Below are positions 11,183 to 24,241 of a DNA stretch of 64,000 nt, one piece after another. Every line of letters starts with the position of its first letter. The stretch's first letter is position 1. A program made the translations under genes and the position numbers. The DNA lies in contig NC_135152.1 in NCBI RefSeq assembly GCF_050948215.1, positions 8,404,310 through 8,468,309 of the forward strand, written 5' to 3'. The notes under the pieces are model-generated. The model did no database searches. It saw nothing but the letters and a program-made list of their open reading frames with translations, and was not told where the DNA came from. The stretch is from Halictus rubicundus. Taxonomy: Eukaryota > Arthropoda > Insecta > Hymenoptera > Halictidae.

Positions 11183-11752
11183 ATGTCAGGTACAGCAAAT
11201 AAAATTCTACATAATTATATTTTTCACGAGTTATCCTTACAGTGTCACCGTTCACGGCAAAATAATCGTCGAATTAATAGTCGAAACTGGCGTTCGTCTC
11301 GTTTCTCGGCAGGACATAAAATTGCTCGGTACCATCGAATTTTGATGTTCGGAGGACCTAACTATGCGGTTACATTAATTTCCCCCTTTCACCGCTCGAA
11401 ATCTGGAGCCATTAAAATCTTCTGGTCCGCAAAACGCGAGTCGTCAGTCACATCTGAGCACAAAGGGGGCTCGCCTTTCGTTAGGCACAATCGCGGAAGA
11501 ATTCCGTGCGAACTAAAGCATTCCGCGTTTCTTGCTGGTACGCGTTCCCAGAAAATCCTGTATGAAACTGTAAAAAATTCCCTCGGAGCCCTATGGCACA
11601 GCAATTATTTCCGGCGACTAGGCGGCCCGAGAGGAGAAAAATTCCGCGAGTTTTTCACGAACGGTACACGCTTCACTTTCAGGTTCAGGGGTAAGGAAGC
11701 TTTATTCGGCCCGCATCTGCGTCTGCACAGGTGTGTCGGAGGAGGAAGGTGA
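11183..11752 (+). CDS. Longest open frame of the window, unassigned (189 codons)
   Basis: The frame starts MSGTANKILHNY in AT-rich DNA and runs into a GC-rich block, ending HRCVGGGR. It is basic (many Arg, Lys and His) and has no signal peptide, membrane segment or recognisable motif. With roughly 128,000 codon positions over six frames of mixed composition, one frame of this size is expected by chance. The base composition changes along it, which also argues against a single coding unit. I list it only because it is the longest. Confidence 0.1.
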   Translation: MSGTANKILHNYIFHELSLQCHRSRQNNRRINSRNWRSSRFSAGHKIARYHRILMFGGPNYAVTLISPFHRSKSGAIKIFWSAKRESSVTSEHKGGSPFVRHNRGRIPCELKHSAFLAGTRSQKILYETVKNSLGALWHSNYFRRLGGPRGEKFREFFTNGTRFTFRFRGKEALFGPHLRLHRCVGGGR

Positions 11753-14592
11753 GAGGCACACAATGCGACAGGTATGTAGGTTGTGTACGTGCCCGTTAGT
11801 GGGCCCCCAGAATGGCACTTTAGTGTCCAGTAGAAGTCCGCATTACGCCCCTGGGTGCACTTTTCCTGCCCCGGCAACGTCTCGGCCCGAAGAAGTTTCG
11901 CGTGGCCCGTTTCCGGTGCCTCCTCGGCCGCCTTATTTCTCGCCACTCCTCCACCCCATTCGCCCCACCCCCTATTCTTCTCTTCGATGCTAAATAAATA
12001 CTTGAACACTGAGGGGACGACACTGCGCGCCGCCGTTTCGCTTCAGAACCTGTTATTACCCTTATATTTCTCGCGTTTGTGTTCCGGTGTGCCGCGTGAT
12101 AGCGCTATCGGACAGTTTCCTACTTTAAAATTCTAACTGCCCATATATGGGCCGTGCAATCGTTTACCTAGATTTAAAAATTATCGTTTCGCTGATATAC
12201 TGGGTGCTGCGAGTCTGCTTACGGTCCGCCACGCGAGAGAGGACCGCGTCAATTATTTATTTTGAGTTTGTCGAAACAGTAGAAATTCTTTGTGTAACTA
12301 TTTCATAAAGCCGAGACTGGAACGACAGAATTTATCATAACTTTGGAACCCACAAACTAATTTTTATCTGCAATTAATTTCTACGTGTATACACAGAATT
12401 ATTTGCAAGTTTGAAAAATCAATTTTTCAGCAGTTTTATAAAGAATCGGGTTGCCAAGCTTAAATTCTAATTATGTGCACAGTAAGAGCCTGCTGGGGGC
12501 AGCTATTGATCAATCTATTTTATGTTTCCACGAGTCTGATCAATTACATTTATTCCACTTGCTTGAACGTGGAAACACTGTTCTACTTACAGGATTAGAA
12601 CGCGATTCTACTTTCTTCGCCAGTTTAACACTTGACGTGTTTGATTGATCTTGATCTTCGACCCTTCAGTTCGAAAACAATAATTTCAAAAAGCTACTTT
12701 CTCACCAACCTACTGGTCACGATAAATAAATTAAAAATTTCCTTACGAGTACCGCGAGCGATTGGATGCGCTTCTGTTCACAAAATTCACTTCCCTTCAT
12801 CTATTTAAATTTTTTAACCAAATCACGTTGTCTTGGAAAACAGATTTTCAAATATTCACATGGAATAAAAACCGATTTTCTGCACACAGAATTTCGATAC
12901 CTTCGAGACATTAAGCTGGCACTTTCAAAACGACATGCGCGCCATTGCGTTACTCCGTGATTTATTAATAACGGCAAATTGGCTAGTAGATGTTGTGAAC
13001 AGAGCTTCTGTTCGGAACGTTTCTTTGGAGAACATGCTACGGGCATGTATCGCGATATGTTTTTAGCGGTGCTACAACAATTGAGCTATTCAAGTGATTT
13101 ATGTCAACAACAACGGGAACATGGGCTTAAAACGTGCCGGGGCCGGCGTAACCGACGCGATTTAAAATAAAAATCTACTCGGCCCCTCTGTTTGTCGGAC
13201 GGTCGTGCTCGCTTTCCGCTAATCACCGTGCGAAAATATTTCATCTCGCCGCAGTGAAAAGGCCGCAGACATTATTGACACCGGAGCATGCGAGCCGTCC
13301 CCTCGATCGGATCGATCTCGTCCTCCTTAACTCTATTTCACGCCGGCATCGGAGCGGGTGGCCGGCTAATAAAAATCGAACGTCAACGGCGCAGAACAAA
13401 CGCAATTACCTTCGACTTCCGAAAGCGATTACGAGATTTTCCGGGTGCCCGGCTCGCATTGCTCCCCGCGCCGAAAGAGATCGAGCCTGATTCGGTTTTA
13501 TCCCCTTTAGTTTTTGATCCAGATCGACTACCGGTTCCACGGTTGTTCGAAATTTCGCAGCCCACACTCGGTCACCTGTAATGGTCCACTTAATGCGATC
13601 AATCGACCACGAAGTTGTTTTTCCTTCGACACCACAAATTTGGTCTCCCGTTCTTCGATTCAAACAGAATTGCTTTTAATATTGCATTTATTCCGACTTC
13701 ATACAATTTTTATTGTAGCACACGTTTTAATGAAAATGTTCATTCGGACACCTTTGATAAAGACATTTTTATAAATGTGATCGAGAAAGAACCAGAAACC
13801 AGAAAGAAGCTAGTTTTGTCTATTAAATAAAATGTTGTCTATTATATAAAATAAACTAGATTTATTATGTATTATAACTTTGGTGGTAAAAAATATTTTC
13901 TTTACGTTTCATCTGTCGTTATTAAGCTATGTAATTATTTATCACCATTAATCTATGTCACATTTGATTTTCTTACGTAGGAATTAAATCAAATGTCTCT
14001 CTTTAACCATTTCTATGTTGATAATAACGCAACAGTACTTCTGAATTCCTTAAATTATTTTATTGTCCCGTGTTCCATCTATCACTTTTTGTTGTAAATG
14101 CATAAAATCGATAATCATAGCCACTCCGCTCTGATGTTGTGAAAAACAGATTATAATAATAATGAAAATGTTTTGGTTACATCCAATGCGGTTAAAATTT
14201 AGATAAAATTCAATTGAATCAGGAATTACTGCTCGGTAAACGTAATAGTACGAAAAATATTTTCGCGTCGGAAGCTTTAATCCGTCTTCGATTTTTTCCC
14301 CGGCTAAAAGCCGCGCGCCTGGTCCCTGAACCGCGTTCCCTCTCGGTTGGCCGAAGGATTGGGGATTAAAGTCTTATCGGGGTAGCAGCGGCTCGTGGAG
14401 CTACAATAATGCTCAACTTCGATTAATATATTGAGAATTAGGAATCTACCGAAGTTTCCCGTCGCTGGTAATATTCGAGCTCCCTATATTCGGGACGAGC
14501 AGCTCATTTTTCCGTGGATGCGTCACAATATACCCCGCAAAGTGCTAAACACCGTGATCCTAAGTTCGTGGTCTGAATTTATTAGTTATCAC
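11753..14592. other. Two GC-rich blocks separated by AT-rich DNA
   Basis: GC-rich sequence lies at about 11.75-12.24 kb and 13.1-13.6 kb. Frames up to 134 codons on both strands there are Pro/Arg-rich and look compositional. The AT-rich parts (12.25-12.95 and 13.62-14.27 kb) show no repeat that I can recognise. Confidence 0.4.
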
Positions 14593-14690
14593 TAGACTGG
14601 GGATCTTCGCACAAAATACAATTTTTCCACATCAAATGCGAGAAACAGACGCCACTTGGAAATATCTTTCTTTAACAATTTTATGAATTT
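14593..14690 (-). mobile_element. MITE family 2, inverted fragment
   Basis: TA-GACTGGGGATCTTCGCACA is followed by GCGAGAAACAGACGCCACTT and ATCTTTCTTTAACAATTTTA. These match the reverse of the 37.3-kb copy's right half. The other end is absent. Confidence 0.7.
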
Positions 14691-15325
14691 CGATGATCAA
14701 CTCATAATTAACTCGCAAATGATCCAGGAAAAAATTCCCTGACGCGTTTACGATCATACTCGTTCTGCTCGCCATCTCGTCCAGCGGAGCAAAGACAAAT
14801 CGAGGCGATTAAATAATAGAAAGAAATTTATTAAAGCTCGCGACCGGTTCGAGCAGTTCGTGTACGCTGATATCGGGGCCATCGTCCGATCGCGGAGTTG
14901 AACCGGCGAGACGAAGCTTATCATAGCTGAGCGCCCATCCGATATCAAAACCCTCACTCTACGGTAACCAGACCACTCCGCAGCTGATTGTCAATGACCG
15001 AATTTCGACCGGTGAAATCGCACGGAAATGATCGACGTCGATCTTCGGACCCCTTCCACACTTTTTATCCGCTGTTTTCCTTTTACCAATCACGAATATC
15101 GATCATCCGCGACCCCGATAGAAAATTTCCCAGCTGAACATGAACCCGTGTAACGTGATTATTAAACGACGGTTATTAATCGAGTGGATCATCCAGGCAC
15201 CACTTAACCGGGAATATTGTATAATTACTAGGTCCGATTAACGCGATTTTGACATGGCCTGTTCGCGGAAATTCACGGTTTTTATTTCCACGGAAAGTGG
15301 ACTTTTCCGTTGCCTCGGCTGTGAA
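14691..15325. other. Mixed-composition stretch
   Basis: Moderately GC-rich DNA with scattered GATC/CGATC motifs and a 67-codon minus-strand frame at 14754-14957. Nothing supports a gene. Confidence 0.4.
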
Positions 15326-15443
15326 CTCAGGATTCTATGTATACTTACGACAAACATGAGTGGATCAAATGAATAACACCGAAAATATTAAATGGATTTA
15401 AAAATTCGTTCGAAATTATTATTTGGTATAACAATCTGTAGTC
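15326..15443 (+). mobile_element. MITE family 2, probable degraded copy
   Basis: CAGGATTCTATG is followed by TTACGACAAACATGAGTGG and closes with CAATCTGTAGTC-TA, a plausible right end. A second right-end-like motif, AAATCCACAGTC-TA, lies at 15584-15597, so two old copies may be nested here. Confidence 0.4.
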
Positions 15444-15719
15444 TACTTATCAGGCTGTTGATAAGTCATTTTTATCTGATAGGTTGGATAGTTGTGATTT
15501 GGTAAGTAGGATTTCCCTTGTTAGCAGAGCCAAATTGGAACTAACATTCTATAATGAGTAGATTGTAATTCTTTACGTAAAATCCACAGTCTAATGACAG
15601 CCAAATGCTATGTTCATATTTATTTTTGTTGATTATACAATCCATTTGATGATATAGATATAAGAAAAATGTTTGTTTAAATATTGGTTCTCTGGGCTAA
15701 TAATACTAACACATGGAAC

Positions 15720-15760
15720 AGATTAATTTTCTTTTCGTGGGGCACCCCACGAATTAATCT
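15720..15760. repeat. Strong nested hairpin
   Basis: CGTGGGG and CCCCACG pair around a two-base CA loop. The stem is extended by AGATTAATT pairing with AATTAATCT, with a seven-base T-rich bulge on one side only. The 41-bp structure sits in AT-rich DNA where such a GC-paired tip is unusual. It could be the core of a foldback element or a transcribed hairpin; no flanking signals decide. Confidence 0.8.
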
Positions 15761-16462
15761 TTCTTAAAAATTCTTTAGTTGCAGACAGTTTTATTATACT
15801 AACTAACTTTCTTTTTCGAATTTAGTCTTTCTGTTACTAGGGAAAATATATATATATATGATTCTCTAATGTGCTCAATCTGCGTACTTCTCAGTTCAGA
15901 GCACTAAAAGAAGGGAGCTTCCAAATAAGACATTAAATGGCACAACTTCACGTAAAATCGATGAAGTTCAACGAAGTGCAAAAGTACCTATTGTCAACGA
16001 TTTAACTTTCTGCGGATCCCATTTCGTTTAAGAGAAGTCATTTCGATTCTGTAGGAATTTGAAGTAGATATTTTTCGGGTGATTGACTATTAATAGTAAT
16101 CTCTATAAGAATTAATTCTAAGTAAAAGTTAAATGACAAATTTTCAACAGGAAATCGTTTCCCTGCTTTGGGATTTCAAATTTTGCACTTAGCACGCGAG
16201 TACATCATCAATACCTCCTGCTGGCTATATTTCTTAAAAATGAAACAATCCGTTTTTAAATAATATACGAATTATGAGTTTCAAAGAAACTGACTGTGCG
16301 TTATAAGACTGATTGTGAAACATGTCTGACCAAAGGCAGACTGTTTTCCCTTGTAATCTGTTTCCAGCGTTTTAGACTTTGTTTCCTAAACCCCTCGCAC
16401 TGGAACATCTGAAAACATCACTTTATCGCCTAGCGTATTAATAATAGTTGTCTTATAAAACT
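15761..16462. other. AT-rich stretch
   Basis: AT-rich DNA with a short (TA)n run near 15848. No gene, tRNA or recognised repeat. Confidence 0.5.
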
Positions 16463-16853
16463 ACAGGGTGGGCCAAAAGTCGCGAAGAGATATCCATATT
16501 TAATAACTACTTTATTTTTTATTACAAACTTACAGTGTGGTAGCGCTACAATACACATAGGAAATTAAGTTACGCTACGAATGAAAAACTAAACCCTGTA
16601 AATGGCGTAAATTTTTCCTTTTGCACAGACATGCCCTTTCCAAGACGTTTTCCATAACCGAACAATGAATGTTTCGAATACAAAATTATTGAACCCTGGT
16701 TTTTGGTGATAAAATTTCACAATTTGTGTTCACCGTTCGGTCATGAATTTTCTCACAATCTCCAAGGTTCCCCCTATGAGACTTAATCAAAGAGATTTCT
16801 CAAATTAATTAAAAAGAAATTATCAAAGCGATTTTCAACCCGCCCTATATCAT
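16463..16853. mobile_element. TA-flanked element with CAGGGTGGG-type ends
   Basis: The left end is TA-CAGGGTGGGCCAAAAGTCG. The right end reads, reversed, TATAGGGCGGGTTGAAAATC. Fourteen of about 21 terminal positions match, and most differences are transitions, as expected of an old insertion rich in mutated CpG/TpG sites. It is about 390 bp long and contains no open frame longer than about 60 codons. It is probably a non-autonomous Tc1/mariner-like relic. Confidence 0.65.
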
Positions 16854-19057
16854 AAGGCAAACTGAAAATCCTCAGACGGATGCAGTTTTATATTCATATT
16901 CACTGCGTCGCTGACCATAAATTGACCATTATCCCCGACAATTTGTTTCTCTGGCCGAATGAAAATAAAATCAGCGATGTTCCCACCTGGAACGGGGCAG
17001 AGCGTTTAAAGTTTCATTTCCGCCGACATAAATTTTGCCGGGAGCTCGGAGGAAGCCGGCCTCATATTAACGAGTCAGCTGTCAAAACGATAACTCGATG
17101 GCCGGCGGCATAATGCAGATTTTATTTACACGTCGGTGTTGGTGTAGGATTAAAAAAGCTTCTTCATCATTCCATTCCCGTTTCCGTTCTCGTTCCCCGC
17201 GTCTTCCACCAACGGGCAATCGTGACAGCTAGCCGGGATGCATTATCATCCGGCTTTTTTTCCCCCGCGTGCCGCGGGAATCATTCGAGCGGTTCACCGG
17301 CGAACGTGCCGTAATTGCGGCCCCCACGAAACTAATTAATTATGCAGGGACGCGAATCGAAGGAGAGTTCTTCTTTTTTTTTTTATTCCACCGGAGCCGT
17401 AATTCTCCGCAACGGCTCTTTTTGCTCGGGCTTTTTCGGCTCGTCCGCTTCCGCCCGAACCTGACCAACGTTTTTAGGATCTCTTTATCCCGGGTCCATG
17501 GACGAGCCTTGGGGTTCCAGGTTTTTTCCTCGGTCCGGGACCAACTTCCGTGCTCGGGAGCCCGTCAATAGACGGGATCGATGGAATTGAGCCGGCGGAG
17601 GTGAAACTTGCGCTTTCATGGAAACGCGTTCGGTCTTATCGCCGAAAATATCATCCTCGAACCGCTGAGTCCGGACGCGGAAGAATATGCGAACGTCTTG
17701 CGACGTACGATGACGGTAATAGCGTACGGTGCACCTTTTGAGTGACAGATTTAATCACTCGACATTTTTTCACGGAAAATTCTTCCCTGGCTCGAACGGT
17801 ATTTGTTGTTGATATATTAGGAAATAGATCGTGCAGGTTCTCAGGTAAAAATTCTTTTTAGACTGTAGTTTTATTGGAAGATAGTCGCCGTTGATTTTGA
17901 CAATGCATTTACTGGATTGAGCATATGTATGGACGGTCGTCGTCGTTTATAAAACTCATTTTACTTAATTACTGATACTTTAATTATTATTTTTCGTGTT
18001 TTCAGCTGAATACTTTCAGCAAATCATACTGTTTCTTTGTACACATTAAGAAAATGTGTGCGCGTTAATTACGGGGCGGGATGTTTAGCGATAAACCGTT
18101 CAAATCGCATAATCGCGCGAAGAACCGAACGGGTCGCGTTGAAATCCGCGTTATGTTATTCCGCGTGTAATGGCCGCGGCACGCGGTCCGCCGTCGCGTG
18201 TTTTGTAATTCCGGTGTTCGTTACAGCGTAATTAAAAGAACGGATGATAAACGCGCCCGGCGGAAACACGCCGGTGCCGTTACAATTTTCGCCGGCGCGG
18301 AGCTACAATTTTTTCAAGGTACACACGCGCCACCGAAAACTCGCGGAATTTTCTCATCCTGTATTTCAATTGCCGGCGTATACCTCCTAGCCCCCCTCCC
18401 CGCCCCCGTCTTCGTCGTTCCCAGTGTGTCCACGGTCCCGGGCGTGCGCGAGTTCAGCGAATAGAGAAATTTTATTGGAACGGAGCCGGACCTCGTTCGT
18501 CGCCCGCATAAAAATTTACTTGCCGGCATTAAAATCGTAAAATGGCACGCGCGCGAACTCGCGAGCTGGCACGGCGCGACGCGACGCGACGGCACGGCGA
18601 CGTATGGCGTCGTAAAGCGTCATTCACACGGCTGAGTTACGGCCTCACGGATTTCGCTTTTACGCCCCCGCCGCCGATTTTTCACCCTCCGATTCCTCGC
18701 GGGCGACGACGCGACCGGTTCACCTGGACATATCTGCCGATATGAATTCGTCTGTTATGTCCGCTAAACGGTAACGTCGCGAGGAGGATATTCACCGATC
18801 AATCTTTTCCCCGGGCCATCAAGCGTTTATGCATAGAATCGTATCCACCGTCTATAAGTCACCAGACACTCGAGTCTTCTCCATTCTAATTCTTGCGAAT
18901 CAATTACATTGCATACCATTAAATTATGTTCCCATATGTTACTGCACTAGCCTACTTATTGCTAGAAAAAATCAATAAAGTGAACAAAACTATTTGGCAC
19001 AAAACTTAATGTCGAGTCTCGTTCGACCTAGGACTGGAAAGGTCATTTTTGTTTAGT
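16854..19057. other. Two GC-rich, CpG-dense blocks
   Basis: Blocks at about 16.93-17.74 and 18.05-18.79 kb are among the most CpG-dense in the window. The second has runs of GCGACGCGACG type near 18580. Frames of 60-100 codons occur in several phases at once, which is a compositional effect. CTAATTAATTATGCAG at 17330-17345 is a homeodomain-type AT core inside GC-rich sequence. Regulatory or CpG-island roles are possible but unproven. Confidence 0.4.
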
Positions 19058-19201
19058 GTACAGACTGTGCCCAAAAACTATATACACATTTTAAATCTTG
19101 GTCCGTTCATTATTTCCAATTAATTACACCCTGAAAGCAAAGAAAAATCAGAAAGTGACCCGTTAAACGGTGTATACATTTTTCTGGGACACCCTGTATT
19201 A
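19058..19201. mobile_element. Short MITE with CAGACTGTGCCC / CAGGGTGTCCCA ends
   Basis: Left end TACAGACTGTGCCCAAAAAC and reversed right end TACAGGGTGTCCCAGAAAAA match at most positions and continue into a shared TATACAC block, giving inverted termini of about 28 bp on a 144-bp element. TA borders both ends. The interior is AT-rich with no coding potential. Confidence 0.75.
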
Positions 19202-22187
19202 TTAGCAATTAGTATCAATACATGTAAAATATTTCACTGCAGTTTTCTCTCCTAAAAGAGACGAATGTGAATAACATTGAACAATGGGAACAAATGTTAT
19301 TAAATTACAGAAGTTGATAGAGGATTAATTGAATTTTGAAAATATTGTATCTTCGAAATATTGTAAATTTGTGATCGCCACGTTAAAAGCATCTGTTGTT
19401 GCTTGAGTGGTTGTAACAAATTTCAGGGACGAGTTATTAAATTGCACGCAGTTCGTGCTAATATTGTACGCGTATGTGCTTAACCTAGCAACCATTTTGT
19501 AATCATTGGAATATTAGTATGCAGCTTTTATACGTGCACAGCCTTTTATGGCCCATAAAAGACTCATTCCCTGTAAGCTTAAGCTTTTAAATGTCCGGAC
19601 ATTAAACGCCGACATTAATGTATCATGTGATAAATCTTGTTCGGATATATTATAATTCTTCGAAAAAATGTTTTACGAGAGTTAGGTATAGCGGCAGCGT
19701 AGGACTTGTCCGAGGAAGAAACTTTAAAATTGAAAGCCGGTAATATACTAGTTTGTTCTGGAGTTTCCAGCAGTCAATTAGTCGGTGAATGGAAGACGGG
19801 CTTCTTCAGAAACAAACACTTTTGGAATTGGCAAAGATAATTTTTCCATTTAGCCGCATTCTTTTACTTCACTTACATTTTATGAGGTTACGATGGATAC
19901 GCATTGCGCGAAATAAAGAACGACAAAATCAATTGAAATAATTAAGAACAGCGATGTCCGTCTACATCTGTATTGAACTTTAATATCAAATTGAAATTAA
20001 ATCCGCACGTACGCGAAAGCATCCCGGAGAGAATGTTATTTAACAAATTAACATTAATATTCTGTTGTGCAATTGTTAACATTTAAACCCATTTAAATGA
20101 AACGAAACCAATGAAGTTCGGCACCAATGAAATTCGAATTTTGAGGAAAATCGAAACCGTATTTAATATCTCCCCGTGCCGAGGAAAAATGTTTATTAAA
20201 ATGGCAAGTTCCAATTTAAATATTTTAAATTAATAAAATATTTTACATTTTAAATTGTGCATAATTTGAATCGTGTGCATACAATTGATGACATTTTAAT
20301 TATTCAAATTGAAGTTGATTATTCTGATAAATATTTTTTCTTTGTAAAAAAGAATATTAATTTCAAATACCACTTTCTTTAAATTTATATAAAGATGAAT
20401 AATAAACTTTATTTAAAAGTTAAATACAGAACGAAATTTGAGACCAAATGGTATTAATAATTATATTTTAAAACATGCCTCTATTGATAATTTCTTTTTT
20501 GTTAAATTGAGGAATTTGAAGCATCAGTAAAGGTTTATTACAGCTTAAATAAATATTTTACAATTGTATCACATCGGTTTGCCATATTTATGAAATTAAA
20601 CATGTCATTGTACATTTTTTGAGAATAGAGAAATTCCGTCTTCGTAATTAGCGGTTCCACACAGAAAGTAATTGCAGGTATTAGATTAATCTCATTATTT
20701 GGGAATCGTAGAGTTAATATTCTCATACCATAATTAGTACTTTTCCCCAGAACTTCCGAAAATCGCTACCAAAGAGTCGCACCCAGAAATGTTTTAAAAT
20801 CGACCAAAAATCATTTTCCATCGACTCTAATTAAACAAATGGAGCCGCAGCGAGTCATCGTACTGCACGGTGCATCGATGTGATCAACGAGGAGCTAACA
20901 CAAACTTTTTGAGGGAACAGCTTGGAATGCTGTTGTTGCAACAGTTGGTTTTTGCGCGAGGTTTACGCTTGCAGAATAACGCATGGTCCGCGGATTACAG
21001 GCGGATCGAGCTGGTTTATCGTTGACAGTGGACAGCGACCTATTAACTCGAAACAAAATTTGGAAATTCGACAACGAAGGGGTACACTGCAAGTTAAAGC
21101 AGAAACGTACAACTGGAAGGAAATGTTTGCGTTTCAAAAATAACCAGACAGCAATGACAGAACAGTTTCAGAACAACTCTCAGGGGCGAACAAAAGTACT
21201 GGCACAGTTAGGTTTTAATTACACAGAATGCGAATGAAGAATTTTACACAATGTGAACGAGTCGATACTTTTACCGCTATAGTAAAAAGGGTTCCTACGT
21301 GCCTTTCTTGTATTCGAAAACTATAAGCACGATCCTGATTTTTAAAGAAATTAAAAAATTACTTGCACACAAAAATTCATGTGAAAATAATTCTCAAAGA
21401 AATTAATCAAATAGCATTGCCATTGACCCGTGCCGATATTTTTGTTCGTGACGGAAATGCAAGAACTTCGGCTATTTTTTTTTTTTTTAGTTTCCAACGT
21501 TATCACATTATTAGATTTCACAGTTTCCATACCACCGAGAAAATATTCGATCGAATCAAATTTTGAGCTCCGTGCGCCTCGCCTAACAGAGCCGGTGATT
21601 GATAGTAATCTCTAAAATTCTGCGCTCGCAGAACTGTAACTTTTAGTTAATTAAATGTAGGCCATATTGAAACCATTCGTGAACTGGATATTTGGAGCGC
21701 TATGGATGGATTCGAAAACTTCATTAACGAGGATATTCAGGAGTAGTTGCAAATAGATAAGAGTGAATCAGGACGTTCAATTTTGGCCGATGTAATACCA
21801 TTTCATTCGTTATTAAGAAAAGTTCCATTAAAAATGGAATTATAATTTTGAAAAAATGTACCTATACACTAGTTCTTATATTTTTCTCTTTCATGCGCAA
21901 CACAAGTGAGTAAAATCCACCCTTGAGTGGTTCGTTAGTTTCGTTTGCAACATATTTGTAGACTCCGTCCGTTTTAATCTCTCAAGTTTAATCTCTCTGA
22001 CGCACTCAAGACTCAAAGTTAATAGTCGTTAAGAGTTTCATTTTATCATATTTCACGTGTGCAAATAAAAAGTGAAATCCGTGGATTGGTTGAAGAAATC
22101 AGAAAAAGAGAGAAAAGCAAGAGAAGGAAGAGGAGGAGAGAAATAAATCACACAAATAAAAATAGTATTAAAAATGTACATTAAAAA
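19202..22187. other. Long AT-rich stretch
   Basis: About 3 kb of AT-rich DNA, GC-richer only near 20.85-21.15 and 21.55 kb. No frame exceeds 84 codons and none looks like protein. A T-run interrupts 21476-21489. I see no mobile-element termini here. Confidence 0.5.
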
Positions 22188-22399
22188 AATGAATTCTCGA
22201 TATTTGTCAACAATGCGGGTCTTTCCAGCGTCGTGTATCGTGCAGGAGACATACCCGAGCCGTGTTATGTTTATATTCCTCGGCATTCAAGGTGTCTCGT
22301 TCTTCGTGGACCTTCACGGGGTATACGCCGCGGTAGTGGGGATAATTCCGCGACGTTTATCACGTAGGCCTTGGCAACATATATAGAGAAATCACTGTA
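22188..22399 (+). mobile_element. MITE family 1, near full-length copy
   Basis: This copy is about 212 bp long. Its left end is GAATTCTCGATATTTGTC and its right end is the near-complement ACATATATAGAGAAATCACTG-TA. The termini are imperfect inverted repeats of about 22 bp. Internally a frame from 22174 to 22386 stays open and is collinear with the frame inside the 60.2-kb copy. TA ends and the CAGTG-start suggest a Tc1/mariner-type, perhaps pogo/Tigger-type, non-autonomous element; that class call is inference. Confidence 0.85.
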
Positions 22400-24166
22400 A
22401 TAAGATGTAATTTAAGATGGATGAATGAAAGTGTGAGATAATACGTAGGACGAATTAATTTCCTTTATCATGGCCAAGAGTTTGAAAAATAAACTATCTA
22501 TAAAAATTAAAATCTCATAGAGAATAATTCTAGGACTATTCTAGGCTCGATAAAAAATTCTGTCCCGAATTAGGTGAACCGAGTACGACCGACTGCAGGA
22601 GGAGGTCATTTCAACAGATCGCAAACTCAAAGTTTACCGAACAATGCGTTCAACCCGGTCGAGCTGCATTCGATTTCGCGAGACATTGCAACGGAACGAT
22701 GTATTGGCTTGTACGAACATAATATTAAGCATCCTCCTCGAATAATACCGCCGGAACAATAGCTAGAACGTTGGCGGCACACATTAACCTTTCCTCGCGA
22801 GCATTGTTCTTGCGATTTCCACGCGAGCATCGAGGGAAATGGGCGCGCAAGCTTTCGCGAAAATGCGAATAAAATTACGGGCCACCGTAACGGTCGCCTA
22901 AGTGTTACTCCCGGTTACTATATGCGCCGGCAATGATCGGACGTGACTCGACCTCGTAATTAGAAATACAGATTTGATCGGGCGGCCGGCGAGCGTGTTA
23001 CGTCGTTACGTTTCCCGCAACGTTCTCTTGCGACTAATCTACATTTAATCCTTCTGTTCTTGCGTTTTCTTGCCATTGCTTGGTCATTTTCATCATTCTT
23101 TCGTTTGCAACGCGACGAAAATGGGACACTTCGTTCGTGCCGCGTCAAATTAATTAATCAACCGCGAGAACAGAAAATGCAGTATCGTTAACCGCCATTT
23201 GCGTCCCGTTTACATGGCTTTAAAATCAATATGGAATGGTTACATTGATATTATATATGTTCGTTTATGATGGAAGGTTAAATATAATCAAGTTTGACGT
23301 GCGAAACCTGTGACGTTTCTGAGACGTCATTTTAGGGCAGGGGGCTGAGGTTACTAATCTTCATTGACTCGATATAAACAATAGAAAACCTAGAATTCAG
23401 ATGGGGCATTTGCAGCTCTGGGTCAAAATGAACCCAACTATGCCTTACGCGTCTGATCATGACCAACCAATTCTACTTCAATTTTCTCGAAAATCAATAA
23501 ATATATAAAGAATAAATAAATATAATTTAATTTCAGAAATTAGAAAACTAGCAGCACACATATTTTTGATAGTCTCTCTTCGAAACTCTGGCTGGATATT
23601 ATACTGCAAGGGGTTAATAACGCGTGTCAAAAGGTCGCGTAAAAGTGAATAAGGCGTGCAAGAAAAACCTTGTAAAAGTTAATCGTGTGAAGAAAGTACC
23701 GTGTAAAAAGAATCGCGAGTGTACTAAAAGAAAAAAAAAAGAAAAAATCGTAATCTAAAAAAATCGACCGCTGGCTCCCAAATGCTTCTGCTTTCCGAGA
23801 AACGATCATCCGGTTTCAGGAAGAGGCAAGATGGCGAGCGTTCTGCTGCGCAGGATGGCCAGGCACGGTTTCGCGCGGGGCGATTAGGCGGGTGGCATGT
23901 TTCGCGCGTCTGAAGCCATGATCGCGGCCACCGCCGCCCTCGATTATTCCACGTCGTTGGCGAACACCTTCCGGCGTGCAAGTCGGACTCCCGGAAGTGC
24001 ACTCGCGTTCGCGCGAGACAAAGGGTGACGAAAAATAGAGGCCGTTGGAAATAAGGCACTGAGAAACCGTAGACGCGACTGGAAAAACGGAAGGACACAA
24101 AAGTGGGCGGGGGCCGGAGTGCGAGGGAACAGAACCGAAGAAAGAGGGAGAAAGAACCTGCAGAAA

Positions 24167-24168
<2 letters not shown>
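22400..24168. other. AT-rich, then GC-rich approach to a GA microsatellite
   Basis: GC-richer segments lie at 22.56-23.22 kb and from 23.77 kb onward. A 32-bp motif at 23447-23478 (ACGCGTC to TTCTACTT) recurs inverted at 49749-49780. The frames of 124-142 codons on the minus strand at 23.7-24.2 kb are driven by GC-rich sequence and by the microsatellite. Confidence 0.4.
23447..23478 (+). repeat. Dispersed 32-bp motif, copy 1
   Basis: It matches the complement of 49749-49780 at 30 of 32 positions (landmark GACCAACCAATTCTACTT). Both loci also carry TTTTCTCGAAAA nearby. The parent repeat family is unknown. Confidence 0.75.

Positions 24169-24238
<70 letters not shown>
24169..24238 (+). repeat. 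(GA)n microsatellite
   Basis: About 34 uninterrupted GA units. Frames through it read Glu-Arg or Ser-Leu repeats, which are not genes. Long GA tracts can bind GAGA factor in insects; there is no evidence of use here. Confidence 0.98.
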
Positions 24239-24241
<3 letters not shown>

